Assembly (NCBI GenBank): GCA_019973155.2
Contig: BPQB01000006.1
Span: 779,128 to 843,127, forward strand
Reading direction: 5' to 3'
Origin: Phanerochaete sordida
Lineage: Eukaryota; Basidiomycota; Agaricomycetes; Polyporales; Phanerochaetaceae
DNA: 64,000 nt
In this document: positions 23,515 through 34,374 of the stretch, in pieces
Position numbering within the stretch: position 1 is the stretch's first letter
How the letters are laid out: the number at the start of each line of letters is the position of its first letter
Program-made: the position numbers and the translations under genes
Notes under the pieces: generated by a model
Database searches by the model: none
Seen by the model: the letters and a program-made list of their open reading frames with translations, nothing else
Told to the model about the DNA's origin: nothing

Positions 23515-25092
23515 ATGTTGGCGCGACCCTGGGCGCGACCGCTCGCTCGCACCTTGCGTGGCATAGGTGAGATAGCAACCACCATTCCCTTGTCACGCAG
23601 GACTTAGTGATGCTATGGAGGTGCCAGATGCTACTGGACCCAGATCTCGGACCTTCCAGCACCCGTGTTGAACTACAAGGCCATAGCGCAAGACGCGGAG
23701 GCTCATGCTCGGAATTTTGACATTCGGAAGTCGCTGGTTCCTGAAGACGCAGTGCAAAGCATCGTGTCGCTCCGAGCGCGACGCGTCGAGCTCAAGCGGC
23801 AGTCGGAGGAGGCAGCACGGCAGCGCAAGAAAGTCACTGACCAGATAAAGAAGAATCCCGGCGACCCAGAGGTCAAGAAGGCCGCTTTGGAGGGCAAAGT
23901 ACTGAAGGAACGGTTAGTCGAAGTCACAGCCCAGCTGGAGGACGTGGAGAACCGTTTGCTCTCGCTTGCACTGCGTCTTCCGAACGACACGCATCCTGAC
24001 GTCCCCGTCGGCCCCGAGTCCGCTGCCAAACTACTTTCAGAACACGGCCCACCGCTCACAGAAGCAAGCCCTCAGCGCGACCATGTCACCATCGCGAACG
24101 CGCTGAAGCTGCTCGACCTCGACAGCGGGAGGCTCGTCACCGGCAGCTCATGGTACTACCTCGTGAACGAGGGCGCGCTGCTCGAAATGGCCCTCACAAA
24201 CTACGCCATGTCGCTCGCAGTAAAGCGGGGCTTCACGCCCGTCATGACTCCCGACGTCATACGTGCGGATGCCGCGCAGCGTTGCGGCTTCCAGCCGCGC
24301 GATCCCGACGGTGCTTCGCAAATGTACCATATCGCGCCTGACAACGAAGTTGGCACGTCCGGCCATGCGGACCTCATCCTCGCAGGCACGGCGGAGATTC
24401 CACTTGCAGGCATGTTCGCGGGGCAGACCTTCAAGCCGAAAGAGCTGCCCAGGAAGGTCGTCGGGCTCGGGCACGCGTTCCGCGCGGAGGCGGGCGCAGG
24501 CGGAGCCGACACACGGGGTCTCTACCGTGTACACCAGTTCACGAAGCTCGAGCTATTCGCGGTCACCCCTGCGGATGAAAGTGAGGCGACGATGGAGGAG
24601 TTCAGGAGCTTGCAGACTGAGATATTTGAGGGGCTGGGCTTGACGTTCAGGTGAGTTCTGTGATCCCTTGCCACCTCGACGTGATTACATACAGAGCTTC
24701 GCAGAGTCCTCGACATGCCCACCGAAGAGCTTGGCGCGAGCGCGTACCGCAAGTACGACATGGAAGCCTGGATGCCTGGGCGCGGCAAGTGGGGCGAAAT
24801 CTCATCTACCTCAAACTGTACCGACTACCAATCGCGTCGCCTACACATCCGCTACCAGACAAATGAGCATGGCCTGCATCCAGAGACCAAAAAGCCCTGG
24901 ACTGTCACCACCTCGCACTTTGCACATACCCTGAACGGCACCGCTGTCGCTGTCCCGCGACTGATCGTCGCTCTGCTCGAGAATGGTGCCGTGCTCAACG
25001 ACGCAGGGGAAGCCGTCGCTTTGAATCTGCCAAAAGCACTACTACCCTTCTGGGTGAATGGCCTTGACCGCGGTATCATCCGCTGGATTTGA
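23515..25092 (+). CDS. Seryl-tRNA synthetase, probably mitochondrial
   Basis: Exons 23515-23566, about 23621-24650 and 24705-25092, giving about 489 residues. The first exon encodes [16 protein letters not shown], an Arg-rich, acid-free presequence for mitochondria. Next come [20 protein letters not shown] and the long antiparallel coiled coil that grips the tRNA extra arm (about residues 60-130). The class II core follows, with motif 2 [20 protein letters not shown] and motif 3 [17 protein letters not shown], both complete. The enzyme would charge mitochondrial tRNA-Ser. The exon 2 start is the weakest point: the acceptor at 23620 (TATGGAG) keeps frame, but others nearby are possible. The gene converges with CWF19L1, with 107 bp between the stop codons. 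Confidence 0.88.
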
Positions 25093-25199
25093 GCTGTCGA
25101 ACCCATACCTTGGCCACCTCACTACTCCATCTTTGTCTTTCGCAGGTGTGCGGTGAATATATCATAGCAAATACAAACATCAGATACCCTAAACCACCG

Positions 25200-27802
25200 T
25201 TACGCCAGCGTCGGGTCGAAGGCCTTGAACGCCTCTTTGAACCGCTGTGCGTCCTGCTTGTCCTCCTCGTCGCTCTGCACGCAGTCCTTCCAATCGAAGC
25301 GTTCTGGCATGCCGAGCAGCGTGACGAGCACCTGCCGTCCGAACTGGATCGGGAACGGCACGCCGTCCTTGAGCCAGTGCACGATCGTGCGGCCGTCTGG
25401 GAGCTCGACCTTGAAGTATCCGCGGTCGCCCGTGCCGAGGTTCGCGTCGGCGTCGAAGTCTTCGAAGTCGATGCGCAGACGCTCGCCCTCAGTCTTAAAG
25501 GCGTCGATGATCGCGTCGGGCGCGATCGAGCGCGGGACAGGGATGACTTGCCAGTGCGCGTGCCCGCCTTTCGCGCTAAGTCGGCCAACTTCGAAGGACA
25601 CGGGGTGTGCATGGTGCTTTGCAAACATCGCGTGCAACGCACGCTTGTAGCTGTGGCATATTGCTCAGTATCTGTACAGTGCGGTAGCCATCATGGTCAG
25701 ACGTACCTTGCAGTCTCTTCGACTATTGGACCTGAGAGATCTGAGGGTATCGTCGCGTACGTGGGGTAGTGAGTGATGGGCACTATGAGAACGTGTCCGC
25801 CACCAGGAACATCCGGGACCTTTGCGTCCCGGTAATCGGCAGCGTTATGTGTCGGTATGATCTGGCCTTTGGGGAGAGTGACATAGCACTCGGATCCGAT
25901 CGAGACGATGAGATGCTTCGCAAGATTTGGGTTCGACAAGCAGAACCAACATGTGTCCGCTGAATGAAGAGTTAGTCTAGGTTGCGGTCGCTGTCGCATA
26001 AGTACTCACGGGCAATCGGTTTCGGAGGTTCGCGTGGACCTCCTCGTCCTCGAGCAGCAGACGAAGGACAGTCTTGGATGTAGTGGTTTTCGCTGCCGCA
26101 CGCCCGGCAGACGTAGCCCTCGCGAGGCTTCTTTCCGCCTGTATCGCCCACGGCGTTCTTGACTGGACAATCGCGGACAAAGTGGTCGGTCTATAGGGGC
26201 CGGTGTGAGCTATGTGGGTAGCCACAGGAAGTGCGAGCTGACCCCTTGGCAAACCCTGCAAACGTATCCCTCCTTGGGCTTTGCTCGGTCTGGGCAGTCT
26301 GTGATGAAATGCTGTAAACAAGACTAGTAAGAGGAGGTAATGCGCATCAAGCCCAAGCTACCTACATCTGGTGCCTCGCAGATCTTGCATTTGTATCCTG
26401 GTGGCGGCTTACCGGGTTCACCCCCGTCTGAAATTAGAATTTTGAGGACGCAGAGACAGCGTCAGGCTGAGACACACGCACCTGTCCTACTCCGCTTGTT
26501 ATCATTACCTTGGCCTCCCCAGCGGTAATCTCCATCTTCGCCCTGGAGTCCGCGTTTGTGTGATATACGCTCTGTGAAGGGATTTTTGGTAGCATTCGCT
26601 GGCCGAGGAGGGGCCGGACTAGTCGGTGTCTGGGGAGCGATAGAGAAAGCATAGAACCACTGATGGATATTCAGCGTCTTGTAGGATATGTATCAGGCAG
26701 CGCAAGCACCTACTCTTTGCTTCTTCCCAGAATCAGGTGTTCGTCCGAACGAGCCTAAGCTGACGAATCGCATCACCCGCCCGCTCTCATCTTCCCAAAC
26801 TATCGGCTCGCGCTCCCAGAATAAAGGCACGTCATCCGTGCTTCCTCCTCCGCCAGCTACGAAATGATACCGAGGCTTTGTCCGTCGCACGACTTCGGAG
26901 ACAGCCTCCGCGCCAGGCGGTGATGGGAAGGACGGCGCAGGAAGAGGTGCAGAAGAGAATGCGGTGACATTCGTAGGGAAGGTGTTGGTGAGAAGGATGT
27001 CGATGTATTGCGATGACACCGTAGAGGCCTTGATTGCAGCAAGTGAGCCATACGAGGAGTCTTTCGTGCTCGCAGTCGGGGCTGACTTCGTCATGGTGTT
27101 TGCGAGCAACTTGTCGACGGTCAAGCTTGTGAAGTACGGCGACGTGAAGCCCTGAAGATGGTGTGAGCAGCATATAACGGGGTCGGGCGTTGTTAACCCA
27201 ACGCACATGCATAGACTCAGAAGCTGAATAGAGATTGGCGTCATATATTCCTCCTAGGCACGCGATGCGAAGGCCTTGCGCTGTAGTCATGACCCCGGAC
27301 TTGTCTAGTAGCCTTAAGCAAACCCGCGCTTTCAATGAGGATATGGAAGCACTCACGCAGCAGAAACACGTTCTTGGAGAGCTGTCCACCTGTCTTTGCA
27401 AACTTCTCTATGACAGGCGGAGGTAGAGCGTGCTCTCCTTGCATGATGAAGCATTCCATGGGTGCTAGCGTGAGCAAAGTAAGCGCAAGTTTCCGCAGCC
27501 TACGTCGGTTAAGACGCACCATCCAGAGACCCGTTCAGCAGTTGCACAACATCGTCCTCGTCGGTATATGCGCCCTCCTCATCTTTCGGCGGTCCAAAGA
27601 AGTCGCCCGTGCAAAGGACAAGATCGAATTTGCCGTGCTTCGCGTCGATAGCCTGTATCTTCGTGAAAAGCTCACGGATTGCGCCTGCGGCAGAGCCTAC
27701 AGTAAGACTATCGAAGCGGCATGTAAGCACAAAGGTCCCCACCAATCCAAGTTGCGAGAGGGCGTACACTTTAGCATTGGCGGGTGTCGTCGCATTGGAC
27801 AT
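25200..27802 (-). CDS. CWF19-like protein 1 / Drn1, lariat-debranching partner
   Basis: Ten exons on the minus strand: 27520-27802, 27357-27464, 27207-27304, 26714-27151, 26482-26659, 26366-26427, 26243-26311, 26010-26190, 25707-25959 and 25200-25650, giving 706 residues. The N-terminal domain resembles a metallophosphoesterase (FDLVLCTGDFFGP, PMECFIMQGEHALPP, IACLGGIYD). The middle has three C-x2-C-x4-H-x4-C zinc knuckles (CKICEAPDHFITDC, CRVCQGTDHFVRDC, CRACGSENHYIQDC), which are not in all relatives. The C-terminus holds the CwfJ domains 1 and 2: CWFCLSNPNLAKHLIVSIG, HVLIVPITHYPT, a HIT-like GGHAHWQVIPVP, and DWKDCVQSDEEDKQDAQRFK. Family members associate with the Dbr1 debranching enzyme and late spliceosomes. 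All ten exon phases agree. Confidence 0.9.
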
Positions 27803-28213
27803 GGCGGAATGAGTTCAAGTCGCGCGTCCGGCGCTATGACGTTCACGCGAGCGCGGCGCGTTTCCCGCTCTTCGTCTAGTACCACTACCACCAAACTCCG
27901 AGATGTCGATGTGCCGCGAATGCGTGCACATCATTGCTAGGGTAAGACATGAATTGCATCACGGCCACACAATGCTGCGAGACACACGCGTGGCTGCCCT
28001 CTTCCGGAGTTCGTCATACAAGCTCCCGATCCGCCTGGTCTATGATGCGCTGCCTGCGTCGCTGCTGACATGGGCCGCGTAGAATATCAATGGCACGTAC
28101 CACGACAGAAACACTCATGACTAGCTTTACTAGCAGTGCATCTCGCACCTTGACTCGGTCCCCCCAGCATCGACTGTGGATAGCGGCCTCTTCCCCCACC
28201 GATTTCGTCCAGG
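27803..28213. other. Intergenic region next to the decayed MDR copy
   Basis: Promoter of CWF19L1 and a stretch without an intact frame. I see no gene. Confidence 0.35.
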
Positions 28214-29420
28214 GTGAAAGTCTTCTTTCGGGGCAGTCGGGAGGGCGGGCTAGAGACCCTACACTGTAGGCGACGCCGAAGTGCTTGTTCGAACTGTCGC
28301 ACAAAACCCCAAGGACTGGAAGTATTGGTTCGTCACCATATGGTCTGGTCGTTCAACGCTAATCACTCGTCACGTTCAGATATCGAGTGCCTTGGGAGTA
28401 GCTGTGAACAGTGTAGATATGCTGTCAAGATTGACACCATCGTCACTTCGTTTACAGTCGGCGACAATGTCACAGCCATGGTGCCAGGCCAAAGGTGGAT
28501 ACTGTATAGCGGCGCGTTCGCAGAACGCTTGAAGATCGCGGAGGATCTGGTGTGGAAGACCCCGAGGGTTACGCTCTCCCATGAACCAACCGCCACCAGT
28601 CGCACGTAACCATTCTCCCTATTAATGCCGCTGACCCAAGCTGAGTTTTACATGCGCTGCGATCCAGGTGTTTTTTTTTTTTTTTTGTTTACGTCGGGAG
28701 TAGTGAGATCGCATTCACAGAAATGGGTGGACTGGACATACCTGTTAACACGCTCTCGCAGGCTCTGTGTGTATGTTTGCCGTGCTGCTCGCACATGTTG
28801 CTGCTTACAAAGTCGCAGCAGCATCTTCGCCGAAGGATTGTGATCAGGTGGATCCCATGGGCGCAGATGCTGTGCTCGACGTAAGTTCCCATGCTGCTTC
28901 TGACGTAGATGACGACTGAGGCAGAGGCCTGAGGCCTGAGGCGTCAGTGCAAGTCACCCAGCTTAGCTGCAGAGATAAATTGTATGTCACAGGAAACAGT
29001 TCGCCGAGCTCTGGATACGATGAGACTGTCAAACACGCAGAAGGACACGGTCGAGCTGCTTGACCCCGGTCTCGGTCAAGTCCTGACATGCTTTCCCGCG
29101 GACGAAGAAGCTAAAGCACTTCGTGCGGATGGCACATTCACAAGTACGTAACACCCATCTTCGATGATGCACCAGTTCCAATGTGCATTTCACGCGGTGA
29201 CTACCCTGGTGTACTCCAGCGAAGATCGTCCATTCAGTTTTATAGGGAATATCTTCCTAAGAATTGTCGATAATTATGTCCCCGCCGTCGAATTCTCGAA
29301 GAACTCCCGGAAGGCAGCTGAAAGCAAACCTCACGAGACTGCTCTCTGGAGGGATTGGAAGGCATCAACGCCGGTGCGAAGTGGAGGGCAATCTGAGCGG
29401 GCACAAGGTTGTGTATCATC
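28214..29420 (+). pseudogene. Decayed copy of the MDR reductase family
   Basis: Blocks matching the two intact MDR genes occur in the right order but in shifting frames with stops. DAEVLVRTVAQNPKDWK (28277-28322) matches the end of MDR exon 1. GDNVTAMVPGQ and GAFAERLKIAEDLVWKTP with TLSHE (about 28460-28582) match the substrate-domain segment. LLAHVAAYKVAAASSPKD and MGADAVLD (about 28785-28880) match the nucleotide-binding part, and GGIEGIN-like plus SGHKVVYH (about 29350-29419) matches the C-terminus. A TAG interrupts the first block upstream of DAEVLV and a T16 tract (28671-28686) sits inside. The order and the distance of about 1.2 kb equal an intact copy, so this was a full-length genomic duplicate that has decayed. 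Confidence 0.75.
28671..28686. repeat. T16 homopolymer
   Basis: Sixteen consecutive T inside the decayed MDR copy. It may be a slippage expansion in neutral sequence or the trace of a small retroelement's A tail read from the other strand. No flanking target duplication was found by eye. Confidence 0.8.
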
Positions 29421-29919
29421 CATCGAAGACAGTCTTTCGAACCTTGCGAACAATAGGCATACGTATTCCGCGCCGAGGGTACAACATGAGAAGGTGAGAC
29501 CAATGGTGCACAACGTTCGGTCATTTTGGTCTCCACGCTCTTTGTGACTCTGCCCGCGCTCCGTCTGCCCTGCAATGAACTCAACTCTGCCCTCGTGCAA
29601 TGATAAAACGTCGAACACGCTGTAACGACATACCGACGCCACCGGCGCGGTGGCAAGGTCTTTCCATCCGGAGCAAACAACAGGTCCGACACGGCGACTT
29701 ACGTGGTCCACTGCGGCGGCAGTAGCCGCCACGGGCAACCTTCTGGTCGCCCGCCATCGAACGCTCTCGAAAAGCGGAGGTATCTGACGGTGACGATGCC
29801 ATGAACCGTTTACCCATGCGGCCCTCCATATATAACATATGCTTTCCGCAACGTCGTCATACCAAAACTCCCATACCCCTGTCTTGTACATACCCGCACC
29901 CGACTCTTCAGCAAACATC
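29421..29919. other. Intergenic region upstream of MDR copy 1
   Basis: No intact gene. Minus-strand frames here run through from the antisense of MDR copy 1 and are not credible. Confidence 0.35.
29829..29835 (+). promoter_or_regulatory. TATA box of MDR copy 1
   Basis: TATATAA lies 85 bp upstream of the ATG at 29920. The two other MDR starts also have TATA-type boxes, suggesting regulated rather than constitutive promoters. Confidence 0.5.
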
Positions 29920-31140
29920 ATGGCGTCCGAAATCCCCAAGACGATGAAAGCCCTCGTCACGCAGGCCGACAAGACGGCCAAGATTGAGGAAATACCTGTT
30001 CCCGAGATTGACGACACCGAAGTGCTCGTCAAGGTCGTCGCGCTCGCGCAGAACCCGACCGACTGGAAGCGTGCGTCGCCCTGTCGCCCCGTCACGTCCT
30101 CCCGCTGACAGTGCGCGCAGACATCAAGGGCATCACGAACCCGGGCACGATTTGCGGGTGCGACTGGTCCGGCTACGTCGTGAAGACGGGCCGCAAGGTC
30201 TCTTCGCCCGCGGTCGGCGACCACGTCGCGGGCTTCGTGCATGGCGGCACGTACAAGGACCGCGGCGCGTTCGCAGAGTACGTCAAGGCGACCGGGGACC
30301 TCTGCTGGAAGGTCCCTGAGGGCATGATCAGCCATGAGGAGGCCGCGACGATGGGCTGCAGCTTCTGGACGGCTGTCCAGGCGCTGTTCCACCCCGATCG
30401 TCTCGGGCTCGTGGAACCTCCGAACAAGGTGGACAAGGAGGAGTGGGTGCTTGTGTACGGCGGGAGTGGTGAGTACCATAAGTGCGCGCGTCAACGCCGA
30501 AATGAACTCAGGGTCCCGAAGGTTCCGTCGGCATGTTTGCCATTCAGCTCGCACATATCGCTGGCTACAAGGTCGTCGCAACTGCCTCGCCCAGGAACCA
30601 CGAGCTCTGCAAGTCCCTCGGCGCGGATGCGGTCATTGACGTACGTCCCGCCGCCCTCTGCGTCCAGTGCTCGCAACTCATGTCTCACAGTACAAGGACC
30701 CGAGCGCCATCGAGAAAATCAAGGAGGTCTCGCACAACAGCATTCGTGCTGGGCTCGACGCGATTTCTGAGGCCGAAACCCAAAAATTCTGCGTGCAGGC
30801 GTTCGGCGCGCAAGGTGGCAAGCTCGTCACGATCCTCGGTGCGCCACAGGAGGTACAGCGCATGCGTGCCGACGTCAAGGTCCAAAGCACGCTCATTTAC
30901 ACTTCGCTCGGCCGTTCATTCATCTTCGCGGGCAACACGCCCTTCCCCGCGAGCGAGGAGGACCGTGGACACATGGCACAGTTCCTCAAGAAGGTGCCCG
31001 AGCTTGTCAAGAGTGGTCAGATCAAGCCGAACCCGACCATGTTCTTCGACGGCGGCCTCGAGGGTATCAATGCCGGTCTCCAGCACATGATGGAGGGCAA
31101 ACACTCCGGCCAAAAGATCGTCTACCGTCTTACCAACTGA
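29920..31140 (+). CDS. Zinc-independent MDR oxidoreductase, trans-enoyl-reductase-like (copy 1)
   Basis: Four exons: 29920-30070, 30121-30468, 30522-30640 and 30691-31140, giving 355 residues. The protein has the MDR layout: a GroES-like N-terminal fold (MKALVTQADKTAKIEEIPVP, EVLVKVVALAQNPTDWK), then CGCDWSGYVVKTGRKV and VGDHVAGFVHGG, a Rossmann site YGGSGSVGMFAIQLAH, and a C-terminal SGQKIVYRLTN. The Cys/His zinc ligands of classical alcohol dehydrogenases are absent, as in ToxD- and LovC-like enoyl reductases, which use NADPH. No polyketide synthase is nearby, so the substrate is unknown. Exon lengths 151, 348 and 119 are identical to those of copy 2. Intron 2 must use a weak GAAG acceptor at 30521; the better CAG ten bases upstream would break the frame. 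Confidence 0.85.
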
Positions 31141-31212
31141 GGCGGCAGGGCCACACATTTAATATTAATGTACCTGGATCATGTCTCTGTAATATAGAAT
31201 GGATTATCACTT

Positions 31213-32652
31213 TCATGCATCGGGCGTCGATTCGTCCTGCGTAAGGACCTCTGCGCCGGTATCGGTTACGAGTATCATGTGCTCGGCTTGTGCAGAGCGA
31301 GCCAAGTTCTGCCGCGTCGCTTTAGCGTTGCGGTCACGGGTCAAGGTCGTAAGCTTACCGTCGTAGATGCTGTCCAGTCGTCGCCAAAAATCATGTGGTC
31401 CTTGTTTGCCCCTTTAATGATCGCTGGCTGAGGGAACGTGAGCTACTAAGCAGACGGGGAGGCACCCGTGGACGCACCTCGATCGTGAAGCACTGTCCAG
31501 GCGACATGCGCCCTGGTTCCTCGTTCACTGGAAACTGGTAAGGTCGACGCCGTAAGGGCGACATCTCCACACTCACGGTCGTGAAATATCCACGGCGGGC
31601 GATGGAAGACTGTCCCGATACCATGTCCTGTAAATGCGGGGCAGACGACATATCCGCGGTCCTCCACCACTTCGTGGATGGCCTTCGCGATTCCTCTGTA
31701 CAGCTGCCCCGGTCCGCATGCACGGATACCTGCTTCAAGAGCTTCTTCGCTCACTCTGACCAGGTCTCTGCCTATATCATCCTTATAAATGTAAGCACCG
31801 TCTGTAGACCACGAAGGGATGTAATCTACTAACCACGTCGCCTACCAGGAAGGTCCTGGAGGTGTCGCCGTGGTAGCCGTCCAGAAAGACGGTGATGTCG
31901 ATGTTGACTATATCGCCATCTTTCAGCGGTCGTCTGCAGATGAGGATAGCGAGCATCAGTTATGGTAAACGCATATTATGGCGTCGTAAGTGCGTACGCG
32001 TCGGGTATGCCGTGAGCAATTACGTTGTTCACGCTCGTACAGCACGACTTGGGGAAACCGGAATACTGTAGCGGCGAAGGATATGCGTTGTGTCGGATAA
32101 TGAATTCGTGCACTTTCGCGTCAATCCCCTCCGTGGTCACACCTGGCTGCAGCAGTCAGTCTGGAGAAAAATATTTGTGGTTGGCGTACACACCGAGACT
32201 AGACTCCCCGCATATGTCAAGACGCGCCTCGCAAGACGGGCTGCTCTGCGCAGCTTCATCTCGTCCTCGCTACCTAGGACAAATCGCCCGTCTCCACTGA
32301 AGGTCTCGAGGAAGGGCCTGCGCCCGTGATACCCAGGTGTGGCGTAAGATGGGCGAGCTATGTGGGGCGGGACGGGCAGCGGTGGAGGAAATATAGGACG
32401 AGCATATGGATCCTTGGGCACGACTACTTCGTACTCGCCATCATCTTCCAGCCGTAGAATGTCGTCATCCTCTTCTGCTTCAGAGGACGGCTCCATCGTT
32501 TTCGTACTAGTAGCGAACTGTCGTACGACGCCAGGCGGTATTCGTCGTCGAGCCTGCCGTGAGACGCTGCCATGTATGGGCCGTTGCGGTGTCTGCCGCA
32601 AAGCTTTGAGCCAAGATATTCGACTTGACCGACACTGAGTGAAAATGTTCAT
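31213..32652 (-). CDS. Methionine aminopeptidase type 1, mitochondrial
   Basis: Seven exons on the minus strand: 32194-32652, 31998-32146, 31834-31933, 31577-31781, 31478-31527, 31359-31442 and 31213-31308, giving 380 residues. An Arg-rich presequence ([18 protein letters not shown] and more) precedes a linker with [16 protein letters not shown]. The pita-bread fold then has all metal ligands: Asp in [20 protein letters not shown] (both), His in [19 protein letters not shown], Glu in GQCFTIE and Glu in [13 protein letters not shown] substrate His is in [14 protein letters not shown]. It would remove N-terminal Met from mitochondrially made or imported proteins. Introns 4 and 6 were placed to restore FHDLNEEPGRM and [12 protein letters not shown]. 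It diverges from the SDR gene with 231 bp between starts. Confidence 0.88.
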
Positions 32653-32883
32653 GAGCGATAGTGCACAGTGGCCTATGGAAGCGAGAGGTAGACTGAGCGG
32701 TCCGCGGGGAGGTGATCTTCGCCGAAAGCAGCCGCCAAATCTTCCTCGCTCACCATGACCATGACAAGCTCATCACTTCCGCCGCACGCATACGCACACT
32801 GCTCGCCGCAATCATGTTCAAGCTCAAATAGCGGACAGTCCTGCAAGCAGTGATTATTCTATCAGTTCTTCGTCCCCAGCACA
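32653..32883. promoter_or_regulatory. Divergent promoter MetAP / SDR
   Basis: 231 bp between two divergent ATGs, with a CCGCGGGG at about 32701 and no clear TATA box. Co-regulation is possible but only inferred from spacing. Confidence 0.4.
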
Positions 32884-33919
32884 ATGCCTTCGCTTTCGAG
32901 CATACGCGCCTCCAATCTCAGCATTGGCAGCAGTCTGCCTTACCACCCCGTTGCCATTTTTGTGGGGGGCACTGCAGGTATCGGCGCAGGCATGGCAAGG
33001 ACATTCGCCCACCACCGTAATGGCGATGCCCACATCATCCTCGTGGGCCGCAACCGTGCCGCGGCGGAGGAGATCATCGCGTCGTTCCCTAAACCCGAGG
33101 GCAAGGAAGTCCAGCACGAGTTCGTCGAGTGCGACCTAACGCTCATGCGCAACGTCCGCAAGACGACTGCGGAGCTCAAGCAGCGGCTGCCGAGGGTTAA
33201 CTTCCTCGTGCTCTCCCCTGGTATCATGTCGTTCGCAGGGAGAACGGAGACGGACGAGGGGATCGACAGGAAAATGGCGCTGCATTACTATGCGCGTTGG
33301 AGGTTCACGTACGAGTGCGTCCTTCACGATGTTTTTCCTGCCTGTGCTCATATATGATCCTTAGCCTTATTCCCACTCTGCAAAACGCAAAGGACGCGGG
33401 CGAAGACGCCAAGGTTCTGTCTGTCCTATCTGCGGGCACAGGAGAGGCAGGTCCAATGGACCTTGACGACCTCGCCCTGAAGAAGAACTACTCAGTGGTT
33501 ATGTGTGCTAGGGCGTGTCCCACATACAACGACCTGATGGTGCAGGTGCGTGACTGCATTGGTATATGTAGCTGTATCTGACGATGCCACACGGACAGAC
33601 CTTCGCGGACAAGTATCCCTCCATAGCATTCACTCACGCTGCGCCCGGAGCAGTAGACACGAACCTTGTCCACGGGCTCACAAAGTCGCACTGGTCCGGG
33701 CGAATTCTACATCCCCTGTCGTCTGCGCTTTTGCGGGTCTTTGGGACCTCTGCGGACGACTGTGGAGATTACATGTGGCATGGTCTATATGCTGGTACCC
33801 AAGGGTGGTACCGTCGGAACCGACATGGCGAGGACGTCGGCGACAGAAATATGTGGTCTACCACAGAAGCGAAGTACAAGCTCTGGGAGCACACACTACG
33901 CACCACCTCTGTACAATGA
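32884..33919 (+). CDS. Short-chain dehydrogenase/reductase
   Basis: Three exons: 32884-33314, 33365-33545 and 33599-33919, giving 310 residues. The cofactor site is AIFVGGTAGIGAGMARTFA (residues 22-40), the GxxxGxG variant of classical SDRs. HIILVGRNRAAAEEII contains the Arg of NADP-type enzymes, and FVECDLTLMRNVRK holds the adenine-binding Asp. NFLVLSPGIMSF replaces the usual NNAG. The usual YxxxK is not obvious: the frame reads KKNYSVVMCARACPTYNDLM, so either a Tyr in a degenerate context acts or the enzyme is of an atypical fungal subfamily. FTHAAPGAVDTNL is the expected post-catalytic PG loop. The substrate is unknown. Confidence 0.82.
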
Positions 33920-34374
33920 TACTGCTATAGGTCATATTATACACTGCCTTCCCTTGATTCAGAATGCAGGCCAGTCTAGTCGTGCTATACAGAAACACGG
34001 AACCCCGCCCAACACCGTAAGGTCCTCAACAGCCAGACGCAGACGTCGGCTGTAACCGCCACGGATCTAGATTCACTCAAGCTGACGATGCCAGTAGCGA
34101 CAAGTGACCTGGTTCGGCAGTGAGTACTACTGTCATTGCAGACTCAGACTGCTGTCCCGTGATAATCGGTCGCGTCTGCCATAGACTAGTGCCCACGGGT
34201 GTACCGTTGCGCTCGTACTAGCAATTATGTAACTCAAGCTCAAGATGTGAGCTCATAAACGTCCAGTCCCAAACAGGAAGGTTACTCGTGACGACTCGAG
34301 ACGACGCGACGCGTCGCGTCCTGACTGTCTCACTCACACCCTCTCCTCTCAAGCTGATCACCGCACTTTGAGCC
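33920..34374. other. Intergenic region upstream of paralogue A
   Basis: 455 bp. A cluster of ACGACGCGACGCGTCGCGTC-like palindromic sequence lies at about 34301-34321, 55 bp before the start of A. No gene is seen. Confidence 0.4.
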
